NCBI GenBank assembly: GCA_029204225.1
Contig: CM055113.1
Span: 22,329,605 to 22,393,604, forward strand
DNA length: 64,000 nucleotides
Direction: 5' to 3'
From: Diphasiastrum complanatum
Lineage: Eukaryota; Streptophyta; Lycopodiopsida; Lycopodiales; Lycopodiaceae
Positions within the stretch are counted from its first letter, which is position 1. Each line of letters starts with the position of its first letter. The translations under genes were made by a program, and so were the position numbers. The notes beneath the pieces were generated by a model. It saw only the letters and a program-made list of their open reading frames with translations. It ran no database searches and was not told the origin of the DNA. Shown piece after piece: positions 12,740-23,901 of the stretch.

Positions 12740-14239
12740 CTATTCATCATCAGATTTTGTTCCAGATTCTATGGTAGTATTTTCATGAAGAAACTCTCTG
12801 CTAGCGTATGCATCTAATAGATGTCCATTATCCTTATGGAAACTAAGCTCAATATAAGTGGAATACAATGAATAATGGGAGCTCCTTAAAGGAACATTCC
12901 CATCAGGAAAGCCTAAAATGTTTAAAACATAAGATCTTTTGACAAAAATGATCTTATTTGTCTTAACAAATTTATGTCCTCCTAAATAAAATGATAAAGC
13001 TTTAACTGCCATTATAAGACTCTCCTCGACTGGGCTCAGCTTGGAATGAGCAATACAGACCTCATTCTTCAAGAAATGCCGAAGATAGTGGCCCAGTCCA
13101 CTGTCCCTCTGGAACGAGGATGTGTGTTGTCTGAAATCACCTCGTCTCGCAGCAAAATCATCTATTATGAGAGCATCCTGCAATAGGAAATATGTTAGCA
13201 AAAACACATTCAGTAATTGAAAACATTCAAATGCAAGGAAGATTAAACACTTACACATTCTTCATCATCAACAGCAACCAGATCAGGATGATCAATATAA
13301 TGACCACGTACTGAAGTGGAATCATCAGTAAAATGCATTAATGATGGACAAGGGAAGCCCATCTGGGACTGAAATGCCGTGAATTCTTCATCGGATGGTC
13401 TGCCTCGCCCATCCTCAACTATATTTGATAAAGTCTTATTTAGACATTCTTCACCGGTTATAAGACCCTCCTCATCATCAAAATCAATACCAGCAACAAG
13501 GTCATCTGTCTCAAAATCTACAAAGTCAGAGAATTCGGAAATTGTGCCGAATAATAAACATAGAACCTCGTCCTCACGATAGTCAAAAAATTTACATAAA
13601 TTAGTAGTAGTAAAATATACATCATCATTAATATAATATACAGGCAAATTGAAAAGACATTTCGAATCCTCCATAGATTTGGATTCATCATCAAATGTAT
13701 TTTGGCCAATGAAAAAATCCTGGAGAACATCAGTAGTTACATCAATGAAGTCACTTTCTTTATCAGGAGTGTCGATAAGAAAGTGACTGATATCCTTAAT
13801 GGCTGACTGAACAGAAGGAGGGTCAGCAACAGGAACTTCATCATCATCTGGGATCTGAACTAACATAAAAAGTACGAAACCACTCTGATATTCAACCAAT
13901 CGACATTTTTTATTGCAATACGGACACATAGAACTACTTTTGAAAAGATCAAACAATTTGGTGAATATTCTATCCAGTCTATGTCTAAAAGCTGGGAAGA
14001 AATGAACAAGATCAGTATAATGCATGTACTGGAATGGACCTATGGAGAAAACATGCTTGCTAAGTATATAATCTGACATAATGTTCATAAAATACGTCAG
14101 AATTTGGTTGTGCAGTTCTGAAAACATGTAGATATGGCCTGAATAGACTGTGGAAGTAGTCTAGGTTTTCAGTAATCCCAAATTCACTCAAAAATGAACT
14201 CAAGCCTGATTCTCGTGAGGATGATGAGGAAGAGGCCAT
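12740..14239 (-). CDS. Two-exon acidic protein with CxxC pair, transposon accessory gene
   Basis: Reads on the minus strand from ATG 14239 (product begins MASSSSSSRESG) to a stop at 12740. Exon 1 is 14239-13255 with donor GTAAGT; exon 2 is 13177-12740 with acceptor ATTGCAG; the joined frame is continuous there. A one-base frameshift near 14110-14130 separates the first ~40 codons from the long frame (14127-13243). Near the N-terminus is a possible zinc knuckle, CPYCNKKC; the middle is strongly acidic (many Asp/Glu runs) and the C-terminal exon ends TKSDDE. I recognise no named domain. It converges on the DDE transposase with only ~140 bp between them and is better preserved than it. A role as a transposition cofactor is inference from position only. 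Confidence 0.55.
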
Positions 14240-14540
14240 GGCAGTAACCTGAATATTGCACTTGTGGGGGCGGGAGAACTGAACCAAAACTAACTATCAA
14301 AATGGCGTAGAAAATGGATATGTACGGCAGACAGATACAGAATATCGCACTTGTGCGCGAGTAGATATAGTTGCAAGCAAACGGACAGCAATGAGCGCGC
14401 ACAAAAGCGATATGTCGTGAATTTCGAGAATGCAAAAGGTAAAAAATTATTCAATTTTTGTGCCATTTATACTAAATTTTCGCATGTGTGGTCAACAAAC
14501 TTATGACACGTGTCTACTTTCAATTGGACAACAGGCACAG
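14240..14540. promoter_or_regulatory. Left half of a divergent intergenic region
   Basis: No gene. It contains GCACTTGTGCGCG (14347-14359), TGAGCGCGCAC (14392-14402) and GACACGTGTC (14504-14513). The same words recur in 22596-23044, and removing the LTR complex (14541-22590) joins the two halves into a ~750-bp spacer between two divergently oriented genes (12740-14239 minus and 23045-23536 plus). A shared promoter or transposase-binding array is plausible but unproven. Confidence 0.35.
14536..14540 (+). repeat. Target site duplication, left (CACAG)
   Basis: CACAG directly precedes an LTR end at 14541. CGCAG (22591-22595) directly follows the matching LTR end ACAACA at 22590. One mismatch in five fits an aged 5-bp duplication of an LTR retrotransposon. 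Confidence 0.5.
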
Positions 14541-14709
14541 TGAAACGCAGGCATCCCAAAGGGAGCCGGGAACCACGACTTAGCTTCCCAGCCTTCAACT
14601 CTTCCATCCAAACCCACTTGACATACAAGCAGCCAACTCGCCATCAACGATCAGACTTAACCAACTTGAAGTTCCAAAAACCAACATTGAGATCCAACCT
14701 GGCACCATG
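14541..14709 (-). repeat. LTR module b fragment (outermost LTR, minus)
   Basis: About 170 bp matching the end of module b in reverse complement (TGAAACGCAGGCATCCC onward), cut at 14709/14710 where the plus-oriented LTR begins with TGTTGTAAAG. This is the left remnant of the outermost, oldest copy. Confidence 0.65.
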
Positions 14710-17157
14710 TGTTGTAAAGCTACCTTTACAAGCTTTACTTCCGGCACCACTGGCGCCAGCATTGTCCCTGGCACCAGCAGCGCCCCTGCTGCTCCCAGCG
14801 CCAACGGCGCCGGTGCCACTCCCGGCGCCACTGTGACCAAAATCCAGCCGACGCCAAGTTCCTATGGCTAAAAATCTTTGATCGGTTCAAGCGAAGTCCA
14901 TAGAGCTCAGATCGATGTGCAATCACCTCACACAATCTAGGCATGATTGAAGGAAGTCTAGGGATCAGTAAAATCTAGAGAGAGAAAATCATAGAGAGAG
15001 AAAAACATGCTTTACTAGCCTGGGTAGAGTGCATGCTATGAGGGGGGGTGACGAATCCCACCAACACTATAGGGGAGTGCGGGTTGCGACTCAAGGCGAG
15101 CTCCAACCAAGTCTCAGCCTCCCTTGCTGGAATGTTGTCATGGCTCTCGCTCTGGCATGCTAGCGCCCCGGAGACTAGGGTCGGTCACTGTAGCGCAGGC
15201 ATCCCAAAGGGAGCCGGGAACCACGACTTAGCTTCTCAACCTTCAACTCTTGCCATCCAAACCCACTTGACATACAAGCAGCCAACTCGCCAACAACGAT
15301 CAGACTTAACCAACTTGAAGTTCCGAAAACCAACATTGAGATCCAACCTGGCGCCATGCCAGATCGAGGGTCTCGATGTGGGTGACTTCCCTCCAAGCAA
15401 GCCGCCCGATGTACATCAAACTTAACCAACTCGAAGCTTGGTTACAAACGAGTAACATCCATTCCAAGCAAGCGGTCTGACTTAGATCAGACTTAACCAA
15501 CTAAAAGCTTCGTCACGAGTGCTGGAAGCCAACTTGGCGCCACGCGAGACTGGACAACCATAAACATGTAACTTCCACCCAAGCAAGCCATCCAATTGAG
15601 CCGACATGTTAGAGCCCATTCCCCAAGAGCTTAACCCATTCACGTTCATGCAAGGAACACTCAAAACCACAAGTCGCGACAGATATGGAGACAACCAGTT
15701 CCTGGACCAAATGGTCCCGACAGCATAGCGCTGGCGCCACGGACCGAATGGTCCCGATGGCATATCGCTGGCGTCCCGGGATACGACCCTCAACTATGTG
15801 CCAACTTAAAAATTTTGAAGCGGCCTTACAACTGGCACTTTTACCGAACACTGAAACCCAGAAGGTAATCAGAGTCACTTTGAGAAAAATCCAACTTTAT
15901 TGATAAATCTGAAAAGGTTACATTTCAAGTGTGTGACTCCGGGGCGCTAGCATCCCAAGGCGAGAGCCATGACAACATTCCAGCAAGGGAGGCTGCGACT
16001 TGGTTGGAGCTCGCCCTGAGTCGCAACCCACACTCCCCTATAGTATTGGTGGAATTCGGCACCCCCCTTCATACCAAGCACTCTACCCAGGCTGGTAAAG
16101 CACATTTTTCTCTCTCTAAGATTTTCTCTTTCTAGAAAGTCATTTTCTCTCTCTAGATTTTATTGATCCCCAGGCTTCCTTTAATCATGCCTAGATCGTG
16201 TGAGGTGATTGCACATCGATCTTAGCTCTCTAGACTTCGCTAGAACTGATCAAAGATTTTCAACCATAAGAACTTGGAGCTGGCTGGATTCTGGTCAAAG
16301 TGGCGCCGGCGCCGTTGGCGCCGGGAGCAGCAGGGGCGCTGCTGACGCCGGGGACAATGCTGGTGCCAGTGGCACCAAAAGTAAAGCTTATGAAGATAGC
16401 TTTACACAATCACACACTTGAAATGTAACCTTCTCAGATTTATCAATAAAGTGGGATTTTTCTCGAACTGACTCTAATTACCTTCTGGGTTTCAGTGTTC
16501 AGTAAAAGCGCCAGTTGTAAGGCCGCTTCAAAATTTTTAAGTTGGCACATAGTTGAGGGTCGTATCTCGGGACGCCAGCGGTATGCCGTCAGGACCATTC
16601 GGTCCGTGGCGCCAGCGATATGCTGTCGGGACCATTTGGTCCAGGAACTGGTTGTCTCCATATCTGTTGCGGCTTGTAGTTCTGAGTGTTCCTTGCATGA
16701 ACGTGAATGCGTTAAGCTTTTGGGGAACGGGCTCCAACCTGTCGACTGAGTTGGATGGCTTGCTTGGGTGGAAGTTACCTGTTTATGGCTGTCCGGTCTG
16801 GCGTGGCGCCAGGTTGATTTCTAGCGCTCGTGACGAAGCTTTCAGTTGGTTAAGTTTGATGTAAGTTAGACCGCTTGCTTGGAATGGATGTTACTCGTTT
16901 GTAACGAAGCTTCTAGTTGGTTAAATTTGATGTATGTCGGGCGGCTTGCTTGGAGGGAAGTTACCCACATCGGGATCCTCGATCTGGCATGGCGCCAGGT
17001 TGGATCTCAATGTTGGTTTTCGGAATTTCAAGTTGGTTAAGTTTGATCGTTGTTGGTGAGTTGGCTGCTTGTATGTCAGGTGGGTTTGGATGGCAAGAGT
17101 TGAAGGCTGGGAAGCTAAGTCGTGGTTCCTGGCTCCCTTTGGGATGCCTGCGCTACA
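14710..17157 (+). repeat. Composite 5' LTR carrying an inserted minus LTR
   Basis: The plus LTR starts TGTTGTAAAG at 14710 and ends GCGCTACA at 17157. Between 15188 and 16409 it is interrupted by a full minus-oriented LTR (15189-16408) with 5-bp duplications GTCAC (15184-15188) and ATCAC (16409-16413). Without the insert the LTR would be ~1.22 kb, the same as the other copies. The short open frames inside it occur on both strands in every copy and carry no recognisable domain. Confidence 0.65.
15189..16408 (-). repeat. Complete LTR, minus orientation, inserted in an LTR
   Basis: Read on the minus strand it runs from TGTGTAAAGC (TGTTGTAAAG with a small deletion) to CTGCGCTACA. It has the GGCGCC-rich block, then a T/C-rich stretch, then module b. 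Flanking 5-bp direct repeats differ by one base, so the insertion is not very recent. Confidence 0.65.
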
Positions 17158-17159
17158 TG

Positions 17160-17172
17160 TGGTATCACAGCC
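17160..17172 (+). promoter_or_regulatory. Primer-binding site, initiator tRNA-Met type
   Basis: TGGTATCACAGCC starts two bases after the LTR end at 17157. It differs by one base from the common plant sequence TGGTATCAGAGCC that pairs with the 3' end of initiator Met-tRNA, so it fixes the LTR boundary and the plus orientation of this element. Confidence 0.65.
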
Positions 17173-17390
17173 GACTGGCCGGTCAGCTATGCGGATCTCA
17201 CGGAAATGGCCACTATTTGGGGCTCATCAAGACAACTGTTGTGCAAGGTGCTTCCCACAGTGTAAGCACGGGTGCGTCCACGGTCGGGGTGGTCGATAGA
17301 ACGGGGGACTTGATGAGTCAAAGTGCTGCTCTCGAGGTGTCTTACTCGTATGTATTCGTGGTGAGTCTTAGTACTCGTGCTTTGCCTGGT

Positions 17391-19062
17391 TTGCATGATT
17401 GCTTGTGATACAAGGAGCTGATGGCTCGAGAAGGAACCTTTCTTTTGAAGGCTGATACCATCAAACAAAGAGGACTACAGAATCTGTGGGGCGGATTTGC
17501 AGTTCAAGTACTCGCACGTAAATGACAACGAAACAACTCAATGTTTGCAAAGGATGGATGGGTAGCCTATTTCTTGGGTTAGTTTTATTTGTGACAACGC
17601 CCACCAAGACGCAAGCAGGAAGTCAAAAGTTGGAAAGGGCAATTTCAGGGGAGATTTTCTATGGAGCAATTGGTCTTCATTTTGGGACGGCAACCTTCGG
17701 AACTGAAACTCACTGAGCATGGGTGATATCCAGTATCAGTTGAGTTTTTCCTCAAAGGAGAAAGACTAGGATCCTCTGCACAGATGGCAACAAGTTGGAT
17801 CGAGCCATAATCCTAGCAGATGGGAAGCAAAGTGTTGGAAAGGCTTTTTGTCCGAAGAACTCTACTCCAAGTCCGATCAGCTGGTTTTATAAGTGGAGGG
17901 GAACTATCACACACACCTCTCTCTTGGGGCAAATTTTGAATGAAAGTTGATCAAAATGAAGGCAAATTCGAGGTGACCTAGCCATACTCACACGAGGAGA
18001 ATGGCGAACTTTGGACCTAATAAGTTGACAAGTTTTTGTTGTGGAAAGGAAAGCTTGTTATAGGCTTTCTCTAGACCAGCAATGATGAGGAAACATATGA
18101 GTACACTGGCTTGTGTTACGTGTAAGGCAGCTGATCAATGAAGAAACTATGAAAGTTGAGTCTTGCATGAGAGACTTGGTATTTCGAATGGACGCTAAGG
18201 GATAGTTCGTGTTGAGATCGGACTAGTGCAAATTCTGGGTGCATGTGTCTGATCAAAGAGAGCTACTTGAAGCCAAGCTCAATGTACACTTCTTGTTTTG
18301 ACTGTGAGGCAACTGACCAGTGATGGAATTGTGAAAGTCAAGTTTTGCGCGACGGACATGGTGCTTCAAACAAACGCGAAGAGATAGTTCGTATGCGGAT
18401 CAAAGTGGTGCAACCCTTTGGATTTCCATGAGGTCAATGGTTACATTTGGGCTGATTCAAAGAGCTACTTCAAGCTAAGTGAGAGGTGCATTGCGGAGTA
18501 CTCAATATTTGCCTACCTTAAAGAGCCAAGAAGGAAATGTATCAAGATCAGGCTGGGACAAGGAGAGAAATCAAGGTGCAGAAGCAACAAGGCACGGAGT
18601 GGACCATAAAGTGGGCAATCAAACGATAAATCCTTTGGCTCAGGGAGCCTTGATACCTGTGCGGAACTGATCAAATCTGGAGCTCAGGGAGCTCAACACA
18701 AAGTGGATCAAGGACAAATCAGGAGCTCAAAGGAGTTCCAAAGTTGAAAGTCAGAAGCAACAGGGGTGAACATTTCAAAGAAAGGCCTCTATCACCAGTT
18801 AATAAGGTTCTTGGGTTTTATGAAAGCGAAATCAAATCTACGCTTTTCCCAGACAAAGAGATATTTTCAAGTTATGTAATTTTTTAGTACAAAGAGCTGA
18901 GCCTCCGACTTGTGGTGTGCCAGCTTCAATGTTAATAAAAAGTGGCCAGTAAATTGAGTACTATGCCAGTTAGCTTAAATGTATATTTATTTTAATTGGG
19001 AGACACCCTTACTTTAATCTGACATCTGATGAGGACATCAGATTTTATAAAGGTGGGGTGGA
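17391..19062 (+). repeat. Retrotransposon internal region, left arm of a palindrome
   Basis: The internal region matches 20760-22350 in reverse complement over ~1.6 kb. The short frames in it (17522-17716 and others) show no gag, protease, RT or integrase motif. The end AAAGGTGGGGTGGA (19049-19062) is a purine-rich tract directly before the LTR start TGTTGT, as expected for the plus-strand primer of an LTR element. Confidence 0.7.
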
Positions 19063-19516
19063 TGTTGTAAAGTTGCCTTTACAAGCTTTACTTCCGGCGC
19101 CACTGGCGCCAGCATTGTCTCCGGCGCCAGCAGTGCCCCTGCTGCTCCCGGCGCCACTGTGACCAGAATCCAGCCGCGCCAAGTTCCTACGGCTGAAAAT
19201 CTTTGATCGGTTCTAGCGAAGTCCAGAGAGCTCAGATCGATGTGCAATCACCTCGCACGATCTAGGCATGATTAAAGGAAGCCTGGGGATCAATAAAATC
19301 TAGAGAGAGAAAATGTCTTTCTAAGAGAGAAAAACATGCTTTACCAGCCTGGGTAGAGTGCTTGCTATGAGGGGGGTGCCGAATCCCACCAACACTATAG
19401 GGGAGTGTGGGTTGTGACTCAGGGCGAGCTCCAACCAAGTCTCAGCCTCCCTTGCTGGAATGTTGTCATGGCTCTCGCCTTGGCATGCTAGCACCCCGGA
19501 GACTAGGGTCGGTCAC
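19063..19516 (+). repeat. Start of the 3' LTR (module a only)
   Basis: Begins TGTTGTAAAGTTGCC right after the polypurine tract and ends GGTCGGTCAC, the same point at which the 5' LTR is interrupted. Module b of this LTR is missing; a minus-oriented LTR follows instead. Confidence 0.6.
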
Positions 19517-20759
19517 TGAAGTGCAGGCATCCCAAAGGGAGCCGGGAACCACGACTTAGCTTCCCAACCTTCAACTCTTGCCATCCAAACCCACTTGACA
19601 TACAAGCAGCCAACTCGCCAACAACGATCAGACTTAACCAACTTGAAGTTCCGAAAACCAACATTGAGATCCAACCTGGCGCCATGCCAGAGCGGGGGTC
19701 CTGATGTGGGTGAGTTCTCTCCAAGCAAGCCGCCCGACATACATCAAACTTAACCAACTTGAAACTTCGTTACAAACGAGTAACATCCATTCCAAGCAAG
19801 CGGTCTGACTTACATCAGACTTAACCAACTGAAAGCTTCGTCACGAGTGCTGGAAACCAACCTAGCGCCACGCCAGACTGGACAATCATAAACAGGTAAC
19901 TTCCACCCAAGCAAACCATCCAACTTAGCTGACAGGTTAGAGCCCGTTCCCCAAGAGCTTAACCCATTCACGTTCATGCAAGGAACACTCAGAACCACAA
20001 GTCACGACAGATATGGAGACAACCAGTTCCTGGACCAAATGGTCCTGACAGCATACCGCTGGCGCCACGGACCGAATGGTCCCGACTGCATACCGTTGGC
20101 GTCCCGGGATACGACCCTCAACTATGTGCCAACTTAAAAATTTTGAAGCGGCCTTACAACTGGCGCTTTTACGAAACACTGAAACCCATAAGGTAATCAG
20201 AGTTAGTTTGAGAAAAATACCACTTTATCGATAAATTGAGAAGGTTACATTTCAAGTGTGTGACCGCCCCTAGTCTCCGGGGCGCTAGCATGCCAAGGCG
20301 AGAGCCATGACAACATTCCAGCAGGGGAGGCTGAGACTTGGTTGGAGCTCGTCCTGAGTAGCAACCCGCACTCCCCTATAGTATTGGTGGGATTCGGCAC
20401 CCCCCCCTCATACCAAGCACTCTACCCAGGCTGGTAAAGCACGTTTTTATCTCTCTAGGATTTTCTCTTTCTAGAAAGTCATTTTCTCTCTCTAGATTTT
20501 ATTGATCTCCAGGCTTCCTTTAATCATGCCTAGATCGGGTGAGGTGATTGCACATCGATCTGAGCTCTCTGGACTTCGCTAGAACCGATCAAAGATTTCA
20601 TCCATAGGAACTTGGCGCCGGCTGGATTCTGGTCACAGTGGTGCCGGGAGTGGGGCCGGCGCCATTCGTGTCGGCTGCAGCAGGGGCGCTGCTGATGCCG
20701 GGGACAATGCTGGCGCGAGTGGCGCCGGAAGTAAAGCTTATGAAGATAGTTTTACAACA
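19517..20759 (-). repeat. Complete LTR, minus orientation (1243 bp)
   Basis: On the minus strand it reads TGTTGTAAAAC to GCCTGCACTTCA. The preceding polypurine tract of a minus-strand element lies at 20760-20773 (TCCACCCCACCTTT in the plus sense), so this is the 3' LTR of the right-hand, minus-oriented internal region. Its left flank is GTCAC, identical in position to the insertion in the 5' LTR. Confidence 0.65.
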
Positions 20760-22350
20760 TCCACCCCACCTTTATAAAATCTGATATCCTCATCAGATGT
20801 CAGATTAAAGTAAAGGTGTCTCTCAATTAAAAATAACTATACATTTAAGCTACTTGGCACAGTACTCAATTTACTGGCCACTTTATATTAACATTGAAAC
20901 TGGCACACCACAAGTCAGAGGCTCAGATCTTTGTACTGAAAAATTACATAACTTGAAAATATCTCTTTGTCTGGGAAAAGCGTAGATTTGATATCGCTTT
21001 CGTAAAACATAAGAACCTTATTAACTGGTGACAGAGGCCTTTCTTTGAAATGTTCACCCCTATCGCTTCTGACTTTCGACTTTGGAACTCCTTTGAGCTC
21101 TTGATTTGTCCTTGATGCACTTTGTGTTGAGCTCCCTGAGCTCCAGATTTGATCAGTTCCTCACAGGTATCAAGGCTCTCTGAGCTAAAGGATTTATTGT
21201 TTGATTGCCCACTTTATGGTCCACTTCGTGCCTTGTTGCTTCTGCACCTTGATTTCTCTTCTTGTCCCAGCATGATCTTGATACTTTTCCATCTTGGCTC
21301 TTTGACCTTGTGGAAAGCCAAAGGGTCGCACCAGTTTGATCTGCATACGAACTATCTCTTCGCGTTTGTTTGAAGTACCATGTCCGTCGCGCAAAACTTG
21401 ACTTTCACAATTCCATCACTGGTCAGTTGCCTCACAGTCAAAACAAGAAGTGTACATCGAGCTTGGCTTCAAGTAGCTCTCTTTGAATCAGACACATGCA
21501 CCCAAAGTTTGCACTAGTCCGATCTCAACGTGAACTGTCCCTTAGCGTCCGTTCGAAATACCAAGCCTTTCATGCAAGACTCAACTTTCACAGCTCCTTC
21601 ATTGATTAGCTGCCTTACACATAACACAAGCCAGCGTACTCATATGTTTCCTCATCATTGCTGGTCCAGAGAAAGCCTATAACAAGCTTTCCTTTCCACA
21701 ACAAAAACTTGTCAACTTATTAGGTCCAAAGTTCGCTAGTCTCCTCGTGTGAGTATAGTTAGGTCACCTTGAATTTGCCCCCGTTTTGATCAACTTTCAT
21801 TCAAAATTTGCCCCAAGAGAGAGGTGTGTGTGATAGTTCCCGTCCACTTATAAAATCAGTTGATTGGACTTAGAGTAGAGTTCTTCGGACAAAAAGCCTT
21901 TCCAACACTTTGCTTCCCATCTGCTAGAATTATGGCTCGATCCAACTTGTTGCCAATCTCTGAAGAGGATCCTAGTCTTTCCCCTTTGAGGAAAAACCCA
22001 ACTGATACTGGATATCACCCATGCTCAGTGAGTTTCAGTTCCGAAGGTGGCTGTCCCAAAATGAAGACCAACTGCTCCATAGAAGATCTCCCCTGAAATT
22101 GCCCTTTCCAACTTTTGACTTCATGCTTGCGTCTTGGTGGGCGTTGTCGCAAATGAAACTAACCCAAGAAACAGGCTACCCATCCATCCTTTGCAAACAT
22201 TGAGTCGTTTTGTTGTCATTCACGTGCGAGTACTTGAACTGGAAATCCGCCCCACAGATTCTGTAGTCCTCTTTGTTTGATGGTATCAGCCTTCAAAAGA
22301 AAGGTTCCTTCTCAAGCCATCAGCTCCTTGTATCATAAGCAATCATGCAA
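20760..22350 (-). repeat. Retrotransposon internal region, right arm of a palindrome
   Basis: Reverse complement of 17391-19062. It runs from the polypurine tract to a point (about 22350) where the primer-binding site and module b are missing and the end of an LTR begins directly. No coding motif was found; frames such as 21860-22096 mirror frames in the left arm. Confidence 0.65.
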
Positions 22351-22590
22351 TAATTATGCCTAGATCGTGTGAGGTGATTACACATCGATCTGAGCTCTCT
22401 GGACTTCGCTAGAACCGATCAAAGATTTTCAGCCATAGGAACTTGGCGCCGGCTGGATTCTGGTCACAGTGGCGCCGGGAGTGGCGCCGGCACCGTTGGT
22501 GCTGGGAGCAGCAGGGGTGTTGCTTGCGCAGGGGACAATGCTGGCACCAGTGGCGCCGAAAGTAAAACTTATGAAGATAGCTTTACAACA
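22351..22590 (-). repeat. Terminal 240 bp of the outermost LTR
   Basis: Module a end in the plus sense, closing with GCTTTACAACA at 22590 and followed by the duplication CGCAG. It is the partner of the LTR fragment at 14541-14709 and defines the right edge of the 8-kb insertion. Confidence 0.55.
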
Positions 22591-23044
22591 CGCAGGCACG
22601 TGTGAGATGACACCTGCACATGTGTCTCGTGTTCATTCGATTGCTCATAAACACGTGTCGCTCTCACATTCGATCGTACAAATCTCACACATGTAATGTG
22701 ACAGGGTGACATGTGTCGCTCTCGCATTTGTCTGTACAACTCCCACATGTGTGATAGGACATTCTTTCGCACGTGCGAACCCCGATATAAAATCACAAAT
22801 TTCGATGAATTGTTTTCAGTTTTTTTTTCGCTCCTCATATCGCATTTGTGCGCGCCCTTCACAATCAAAATTTCTCCTACTGCCTTCCATGCGCACAGGT
22901 CCGATACATCTGTCGACGTGTCACCCCATATTGCACTTGTGCGTCTTTCCTCAAATCTAATCGTTCCCTCTGATATTCGGCTCACATAGGTCCGATATAC
23001 CGTACATTCCGTTTGTACATAGCGGTCCTCTGTGAGTTCATGCT
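22591..23044. promoter_or_regulatory. Right half of the divergent intergenic region, CACATGTG/CACGTG array
   Basis: No gene. It is dense in palindromic words: CACGTG and CACATGTG-like sequences in 22600-22775, CACGTGCG near 22771, then CGCATTTGTGCGCG (22841-22854) and GCACTTGTGCG (22933-22943), which echo the left half at 14347. This could be an array of binding sites for the element's own transposase or a G-box promoter for the gene at 23045. Confidence 0.35.
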
Positions 23045-23536
23045 ATGAAAATAAGCACATGCTTGAAAATTGCTCACCTAAGTTGGTTTATCTCATTGCA
23101 TACATTTGTTGATTTTTTCTCGAGTGCTAGTGTTCGTAGGACACCAACTTTATTTGTTTGCAAGGATTTATCAAATGAGACTTTGTCAGATCTCATGGAT
23201 CAAGGCTGGGATAGTAAAACAAATAATGGCATAGAATGCAGGATTAAAAAGTCCTCAATGATCTTTCGTTATCACATCCAAAAGCAAATGCTCAGTCTCA
23301 CATTTAGCTACCAGAGATACAAGAAAATTGAAGGTACATGGCTACCACTGGATCAAGACTTTGAACTAAATGGTCACACAAACCGAATGGAGATAAGCAT
23401 TATCTACAATGAGGAATATTTGACTATGGTTGAGGTGGAAGAGCACTGGAAGCTTGATTTTATCAGAACAGAGCACATGCTATTACAAACCAATCTACAA
23501 CATATTTCAGATTTATCATCAACGGAAGACTCGTAA
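23045..23536 (+). CDS. Unidentified 163-aa protein, convergent with the Ulp1-like gene
   Basis: Uninterrupted frame of 163 codons from ATG 23045 to TAA 23536. The first ~30 residues are hydrophobic, the rest mixed with motifs such as LDQDFELNGH and a Glu-rich VEVEEHW segment. I recognise no family. The last codons and 3' flank are also present next to Ulp1-like copy A (about 3836-3879), so the convergent arrangement is a property of the element and not chance. An upstream exon is possible; the ATG is simply the first in frame after the regulatory-looking spacer. Confidence 0.45.
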   Translation: MKISTCLKIAHLSWFISLHTFVDFFSSASVRRTPTLFVCKDLSNETLSDLMDQGWDSKTNNGIECRIKKSSMIFRYHIQKQMLSLTFSYQRYKKIEGTWLPLDQDFELNGHTNRMEISIIYNEEYLTMVEVEEHWKLDFIRTEHMLLQTNLQHISDLSSTEDS

Positions 23537-23901
23537 GTACTTTATGTTTATTGCCATTTCAAAATAGAACAAAATAATAGAAAATGTCATCATTTACAAT
23601 TGCACATTCACTAATATTTGCCATGTCATAGTTTCGAAAAAGACAGGAGCTGATAATGTGCTGCAAAGATCTACCTACAACAATCACCATTGTGGGAGAA
23701 CAATAGTTTCAAATAAACTTTAGTAAAAATATGTGTATACACTCTTTCATTCAATAAATGAAAGCCCAATTTGGGCATCTGTACATGTATTTTGTGCTCC
23801 CAAATTCATAAACTGGAGCAACATTTGATATATCAATGTATATTTTTCTATGAAGTCTATACATGTATTTTTGTTCTATGCTATCTATATTTTTTCTGAT
23901 C

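Larger units (their letters stand above)
14541..22590. mobile_element. Self-nested LTR retrotransposon complex (LTR family TGTTGT...TACA)
   Basis: Everything here is built from two LTR modules and one internal region. Module a (~450-495 bp; begins TGTTGTAAAG, packed with GGCGCC words) and module b (~745 bp; ends GCCTGCGCTACA) together make an LTR of ~1.22-1.24 kb. Complete minus-oriented LTRs lie at 15189-16408 and 19517-20759. A plus-oriented LTR (14710-15188 continued at 16414-17157) contains the first of these as an insertion flanked by GTCAC/ATCAC. The plus element then has a primer-binding site (17160), a ~1.9-kb internal region without pol, a polypurine tract (19049-19062) and a 3' LTR start (19063-19516) interrupted at the same GTCAC. 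A minus-oriented internal copy (20760-22350) follows. The lack of gag/pol marks a non-autonomous (LARD/TRIM-like) family. Confidence 0.7.

Noticed and set aside
14510..20179. Many 60-160-codon frames in the LTR complex
   Set aside because: They recur on both strands in every LTR copy and none shows a known motif or a plausible start; they follow from the GC-rich LTR.
22283..22296. TGGTATCAGCC as a primer-binding site
   Set aside because: It lies inside the internal arm, not next to an LTR end, and the matching plus-arm sequence is also internal.
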